This document shows, piece after piece, positions 36,636 through 40,357 of a DNA stretch of 40,357 bases. A program made the translations under genes and the position numbers. The stretch's first letter is position 1; every line of letters starts with the position of its first letter. A model generated the notes under the pieces. The model was given only the letters and a program-made list of their open reading frames with translations. It ran no database searches and had not been told where the DNA came from. Origin of the DNA: JAMLIN01 sp041676645 (GTDB lineage Bacteria; Pseudomonadota; Gammaproteobacteria; Burkholderiales; Burkholderiaceae_E). The stretch covers positions 1-40,357 of the forward strand of contig JBAYRO010000026.1 in assembly GCA_041676645.1 (NCBI GenBank), written 5' to 3'.

Positions 36636-37315
36636 GGCCAGTCGATGCGCGCCACCACCGGCAGGTGGTCGGACGCGACCCGGGCGGTTCGGCTACGGTG
36701 CGCACGTACGTCCACCATGCGCTCGATCGGGTGCATCCAGATGCGGTCGAGCGCGAACAGCGGCAGGCGCGCCGGGAACGAGCGCACCGGCCGGGTGACC
36801 CCGAAATGCGCCCTCAGCCAGAGCAGGGCGCGTCCGCGCACGAACCATTCGTTGATGTCGCCCAGCAGCACCACCGGCATCCGGTCGGTATCGAAGGCGG
36901 CCAGCAGGCGGCGCACCTGGGCGCGTCTTTCCGCCGCGGCCAGGCCGAGATGGGTCGCGACCACGCGCAGCAGGCGACCGCGACATTCGATGTCGGCGTC
37001 CAGCGCGCCACGCGGCTCGCGCCGGCCGAACGAGAGATCGATCGAACGGACCTGCTCGATCGAGTAGCGTGAGAGCACCGCATTGCCGAAGCGGCGCGCC
37101 GGCGTGTCGAGCGTCGGGCCGACCGCGATCTGCCAGCCGGGCGGCATGTCGATGTCGGCAGTGAGATCGTAGCGACCCGGGCCACCCAGGGGGACTTCCT
37201 GCAGCGCGATCACCTCGGCCTGGAGTTCGTGCAGGACACGGCTCACCCGTTGCGGGTCGTAGCGGCCGTCGGCTCCCACGCCCTCATGGACATTCCAGGT
37301 CGCGATCCGCAGCAT
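36632..37315 (-). CDS. Endonuclease/exonuclease/phosphatase (EEP) family protein
   Basis: A 227-residue EEP-fold phosphodiesterase with all catalytic boxes: IATWNVHEG, IALQEV, VVATHLGL, LLGDINEW, FALDRIWMHP and ASDHLPVVARI. No signal peptide is visible, so it is probably cytoplasmic. It follows the PLD-VTT gene by 36 bases on the same strand; this pairing suggests work on phospholipid head groups or related phosphodiesters rather than DNA (inference). Such EEP proteins commonly sit beside PLD-type genes in proteobacteria. Confidence 0.92.
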   Translation of the reverse strand: MLRIATWNVHEGVGADGRYDPQRVSRVLHELQAEVIALQEVPLGGPGRYDLTADIDMPPGWQIAVGPTLDTPARRFGNAVLSRYSIEQVRSIDLSFGRREPRGALDADIECRGRLLRVVATHLGLAAAERRAQVRRLLAAFDTDRMPVVLLGDINEWFVRGRALLWLRAHFGVTRPVRSFPARLPLFALDRIWMHPIERMVDVRAHRSRTARVASDHLPVVARIDWP

Positions 37316-37351
37316 CCGGGATCCGGTCCGTTCACGCGTCGCCGCGGGTGC

Positions 37352-39508
37352 TCATGCCCTGGCCGCGGCATCGCCATGGCTTCCGACCAGGCGCTGCGCC
37401 CCCATCGCCAGGGCGATCATCGCGACCGCGATCGCCGCCGCGATGCCGATGTCGACCGGGCCGGGATCACGCATCGCGTCGACGAGCCGGTCGATGAAGA
37501 CCACGGTCAGCACGATGCCCGGTCCCATGCCGATCAGCGTGCCGAGCAGGTAGTCACGCAGGCGGATATGCGAAGCACCGGCCACCAGGTTGACCACGGT
37601 GAACGGCGCGATCGGCATCACCCGTACCGCGGCCATCGCGACGATGCCGCGCCGCGCGACCCTGCGACTGAGGCGATTCACGGCACGCCCCGCAAAGCGG
37701 CGCATGGCATCACGGCCCAGCAGCCGCCCGATCAGGTAGGCGGCCAGGGCGCTGCCGATCGCCCCCGCCAGGGCATAGCAGATGCCGGCGAGCGTGCCGA
37801 ACACCAGGCCGACCACGGCGATCAGCACGGTCACCGGCACCATCGCGAGGCTGGCGAGGATGAAGGCGCCGATCACCAGCAGCGGCGAGAACGGCATCTG
37901 GCGCAACTGGCCGGCATGGTCGACCAGCCGCCCGAGATCGAGCAGTTCCGCCAGCCCGGTGTAGCGCCATGCGAGCGTCAGCCCGAGCAGGGCGACGGTG
38001 GCCACGCCGAGTATCCAGAGTCGGCCGGCCAGCGGCGCGCGCCGCGGCGGCGGCACGAAGTGGCCGACCAGGCGAGTCATGTCGATCGGCTCCTCCGGAT
38101 CGATCGGCGCCTGGTCGGGCGGCAGCAGGGCGTCGACTTCGGGATCGATGCCGGGTTCGATCGGCTCGAGCGAGCGCGCCCCGCCGGCCAGCGCGTCGAT
38201 CGCTTCGAAGAAGGTGTCGTGCGCCTGCTCGCTCGCCGCGACTCGCGCGGGCTCGACGCCCAGGTGCTCGCCCAGCAGTCGCTGGCGAACCGCTGCGATA
38301 TCGGCGGCGATCCGCTCGTCCCCGCCGGCATCGATCGCGAGCACGCACTCGGTGTCGAGCCGCATGGAGCGGTTGTTCAGGTTCGCCGAGCCGACCATCA
38401 GCAGGCAATCGTCGATCACCGCCAGCTTGCTGTGCAGGTTGAGGCAATCGCTGCCGAGGCCGGCGATCTCGGGGCAGCACAGGCGGTAGCGGCCGTGCCG
38501 GTCGGCGCGCCGCAGGCGGGCGTGCCAGCGGGCCCGCAGGACGCCCATGGTGACTTCCTCGAGCCAGCCGCTCTCGACGCGGCGCGAGATCATCAGGAAC
38601 TCGGGCCCTTCCTCGCCGGCGAGGCTCTCCTCGATCACCGGCGCCAGGATGGACGATGTGTAGTACTGGTTCTCGATGTAAACCGAGAGCCGGGCGGCCC
38701 GAAAGGCATCCTCGTGGAGACGACGAACCTCGTCGCAGAGCGGGGTTCCGGCGATCTCCGGCATGGTGCGCGAGATTCCCACCGCCACGTCGCGGAACCC
38801 GGGCTCGACGCCGGCCGGCCAGGGGTCGTGGCCGAGCGACCGCGGCGCCGGCGGGGCCGGCGCACCGACCGAATCGGCCCAGCGGCGACGGGCGAGTTCG
38901 CCCAGCGCGCGCGCGCAGTCACCGTCGACCACCATCTGCACATCATGGAAGGGCGGATAGGGCATCCCGTCGGAATCGACCCGGCGGGGATCGTCGGGCA
39001 GGTGCTCGGATGTGTCCCAGCGCCGCTGGGTCAGGTCGATGCCGCCGACGAAGGCCACCGCATCGTCGATCACGACGATCTTCTGGTGATGCGAGCCGCC
39101 GGCCGGATGGCGGCCGTCGAGCCGAAAACGCAGGTGCCGGTGGGTTCGCCAGTCGAGGCTGGCCGCGGGCAGGAACTCCCGCTCGAGCGCGTAGATCATC
39201 GCGAAATCCCACTCGAGCAGATCGATGCGCAGCCCCCGGGTCCGACGCACGAGCGTATCGAGGAAGGGGCCGAGGCTGGCGGGCAGTCCGTCGTCGGGGG
39301 TCTCGTCGCCGCACAGCCGGGTGCGGCTGTCCAGATCCCAGCCCAGCACGCGGATGCAGTGCCGGGCCGAACGCATCGAGGCGCGCACCGCTGCGAAGTA
39401 GTCGGCGACGTCGACGAGTACGGCGGCGCGGGTGGCCCGCTCTATCCTCCAGACGTTGCGACCGGGCTCGAGGAGCGGCCCCCGGGCGGGATCATCGGGC
39501 GAGCGCAT
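37352..39508 (-). CDS. Phospholipase D-like protein fused to a VTT (DedA-type) membrane domain
   Basis: A 718-residue fusion. The N-terminal half is a two-HKD phospholipase D superfamily enzyme: H141-x-K143-x4-D148 in GGSHHQKIVVIDD and H359-x-K361-x4-D366 in NLHSKLAVIDD, each followed by the conserved Gly-Gly/Ser segment. After a linker (residues about 440-490), the C-terminal 220 residues contain 5-6 membrane segments with the VTT/SNARE-associated pattern (PVTVLIAVVGLVFGTLAGICYALAGAIGSALAAYLIGRLLGR and RVMPIAPFTVVNLVAGASHIRLRDYLLGT). VTT proteins are lipid scramblases or undecaprenyl-phosphate/phospholipid flippases, so a lipid cut-and-flip role is plausible. The EEP gene follows immediately. 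Confidence 0.93.
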   Translation of the reverse strand: MRSPDDPARGPLLEPGRNVWRIERATRAAVLVDVADYFAAVRASMRSARHCIRVLGWDLDSRTRLCGDETPDDGLPASLGPFLDTLVRRTRGLRIDLLEWDFAMIYALEREFLPAASLDWRTHRHLRFRLDGRHPAGGSHHQKIVVIDDAVAFVGGIDLTQRRWDTSEHLPDDPRRVDSDGMPYPPFHDVQMVVDGDCARALGELARRRWADSVGAPAPPAPRSLGHDPWPAGVEPGFRDVAVGISRTMPEIAGTPLCDEVRRLHEDAFRAARLSVYIENQYYTSSILAPVIEESLAGEEGPEFLMISRRVESGWLEEVTMGVLRARWHARLRRADRHGRYRLCCPEIAGLGSDCLNLHSKLAVIDDCLLMVGSANLNNRSMRLDTECVLAIDAGGDERIAADIAAVRQRLLGEHLGVEPARVAASEQAHDTFFEAIDALAGGARSLEPIEPGIDPEVDALLPPDQAPIDPEEPIDMTRLVGHFVPPPRRAPLAGRLWILGVATVALLGLTLAWRYTGLAELLDLGRLVDHAGQLRQMPFSPLLVIGAFILASLAMVPVTVLIAVVGLVFGTLAGICYALAGAIGSALAAYLIGRLLGRDAMRRFAGRAVNRLSRRVARRGIVAMAAVRVMPIAPFTVVNLVAGASHIRLRDYLLGTLIGMGPGIVLTVVFIDRLVDAMRDPGPVDIGIAAAIAVAMIALAMGAQRLVGSHGDAAARA

Positions 39509-39598
39509 GGGCAGCCTCGTGCAAGCGATGTGCCCGCAGGCCGGGCCGTGCGATCCGATTTAAGATCGCGGATCCAACCCTTGCATGGATCTTTCCGG

Positions 39599-40117
39599 AT
39601 GTCCGCAACCAGCAGCAAGCCCCAGGGGAGCGATCACATCCCCGCACCGTTCGCCGCCGCCACCACCGTGGTCCTGCCCGAGTGGATCGACTACAACGGG
39701 CACATGAACGTCGGCTACTACCACGTCGCCTTCGACATCGCCTCCGAAGCCTTCATCGAACTGCTCGGCTTCACCGGCGAATATCGCGAGGCGCACGGCA
39801 TCACGACCTTCGCGCTCGAATCGCACCTCGCCTTCCTGCGCGAGGTGAAGGTGGGCGACCGCCTGCGCTTCGAGGCCCGCCTGCTCGACTTCGACTACAA
39901 GCGCGTGCACTTCTTCCAGGAGATGTACCACGCCGAGGAAGGCTATCTCGCCGCCACCTACGAATCGGTATCGGCCCATGTCGACATCGCGAGCCGGCGC
40001 ACCGCCCCGATGGGCGAGGCCTTGCTGGCGCGGGTGGCGGCGGTCCACGAGGCGCACCGGCACCTGCCCAGGCCTCCGCAGGTAGGCCACGTCATCAGCG
40101 CCCACCCCCGCCGCTGA
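39599..40117 (+). CDS. Hot-dog fold thioesterase family protein
   Basis: A 172-residue 4HBT-like hot-dog protein. The signature LPEWIDYNGHMNVGYYHVAFDIASEAFIELLG holds the catalytic aspartate and GHM/N loop; LAFLREVKVGDRLRFEARLLDFDYKRVHFFQEMYH forms the main strands. Relatives with WIDYNGHMN include betainyl-CoA and other short-chain acyl-CoA thioesterases, but no carnitine gene is near, so the substrate is open. The ATG at 39599 has a weak ribosome site; TAAGAT at 39561-39566 may serve as -10. A palindromic repeat follows 16 bases after the stop. Confidence 0.9.
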   Translation: MSATSSKPQGSDHIPAPFAAATTVVLPEWIDYNGHMNVGYYHVAFDIASEAFIELLGFTGEYREAHGITTFALESHLAFLREVKVGDRLRFEARLLDFDYKRVHFFQEMYHAEEGYLAATYESVSAHVDIASRRTAPMGEALLARVAAVHEAHRHLPRPPQVGHVISAHPRR

Positions 40118-40133
40118 GGCGAGGCGGCGTGCG

Positions 40134-40192
40134 CAGGAAATGGGGTCAGACTCCATTTCCAGCATGGAAATGGAGTCTGACCCCATTTCCTG
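40134..40192. repeat. Perfect 28-bp inverted repeat (REP/RAYT-like palindrome)
   Basis: Left arm 40134-40161 and right arm 40165-40192 are perfectly complementary, with a 3-base loop (GCA). The left arm starts CAGGAAATGGGGTCAGAC. A degraded third copy of the TTTCCTGACCCCGTTTC type follows at 40193-40210 and contains the mgtE stop codon. It lies between two convergent genes and could end transcription from both sides. The GGGGTCAGAC core resembles dispersed palindromes I remember near REP-associated tyrosine transposases (memory only). Confidence 0.85.
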
Positions 40193-40207
40193 TTTCCTGA
40201 CCCCGTT

Positions 40208-40357
40208 TCAGGTGAAGACGAGGGTGGCGATGCCCAGGAAGATGAAGAATCCCATGCTGTCGGTGCTGAAGGTCAGCAGCACCGAGGAGCCGACCGCCGG
40301 ATCGCGGCCGAGCTTCTGGAGCAGCATCGGCACGGCCATGGCGACGGTGGCGCCGAC
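40208..40357 (-). CDS. mgtE: Magnesium transporter MgtE, C-terminal part (runs off the window)
   Basis: The minus strand from the window edge to the TGA at 40208 reads 49 residues, VGATVAMAVPMLLQKLGRDP followed by AVGSSVLLTFSTDSMGFFIFLGIATLVFT. This matches the end of the MgtE/SLC41-type magnesium channel: the last two helices with the conserved Pro in the pore helix and a D-P-A-x-x-S motif. Only the last membrane segments are in view; the rest lies beyond 40357. The stop codon sits inside a partial palindrome copy. Confidence 0.85.
   Translation of the reverse strand, partial: VGATVAMAVPMLLQKLGRDPAVGSSVLLTFSTDSMGFFIFLGIATLVFT

Noticed and set aside
37229..39598. Long in-frame extension upstream of the thioesterase ATG
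   Set aside because: It is antisense to the PLD-VTT gene and unlike any thioesterase; the hot-dog domain starts shortly after the ATG at 39599.

Overview
The window is visibly GC-rich, densely packed chromosomal DNA. It looks like a betaproteobacterium, most likely a member of the Burkholderiales. This rests on gene order remembered from that group rather than on a search: ilvE followed by a small NDUFS6-like zinc protein and waaF; glnE divergent from yhdP, with tldD and a class I DAHP synthase further along; and an M48 protease divergent from moaC. I see no rRNA, complete tRNA, CRISPR array, prophage or complete insertion sequence. No stretch longer than about 200 bases lacks a gene, and the longest gap (12776-12972) is filled by an attenuator.

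Left part (1-12 kb). gcvP and gcvT (glycine cleavage) overlap on the plus strand; gcvH is not in the window. A hemerythrin-domain gene (minus) and a KDPG aldolase gene (plus) diverge around an FNR/ANR-type box. A small exported protein of unknown function follows, preceded by an NsrR-like palindrome. Next come a zinc nucleoside deaminase, a RidA-family protein, and a minus-strand group of HAD phosphatase, FAD-linked D-lactate/glycolate-type dehydrogenase and Tat-exported TRAP binding protein. A PduO-type cobalamin adenosyltransferase and a stand-alone cyclic-nucleotide-binding protein end this part.

Centre (12-25 kb). On the minus strand lie yhdP, tldD, a DUF748/AsmA-like giant protein and then aroG (DAHP synthase). 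Between the DUF748 gene and aroG is the most striking element of the window: a 27-codon Phe/Tyr-rich leader peptide, a strong intrinsic terminator, and a 10-bp alternative pairing that would disrupt it. Together they form a classical amino-acid attenuator. glnE diverges from yhdP.

Right part (25-40 kb). azlD/azlC (branched-chain amino-acid export) diverge from ilvE, followed by the zinc protein and waaF. Then come a short operon (NTF2-like protein, YheT hydrolase, conserved unknown), an OmpA/BON envelope protein with an HhH partner, a BepA-like protease, moaC, a DMT permease, a quinone oxidoreductase, a tiny acidic lipoprotein, an EEP-family phosphodiesterase, a PLD-VTT fusion protein, a hot-dog thioesterase, a perfect 28-bp inverted repeat, and the 3' end of mgtE running off the window.

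Most genes are housekeeping and envelope functions. The parts that ordinary annotation would miss are the aroG attenuator, the two oxygen/NO-type operators, the palindromic repeat near mgtE, and several unstudied conserved proteins.
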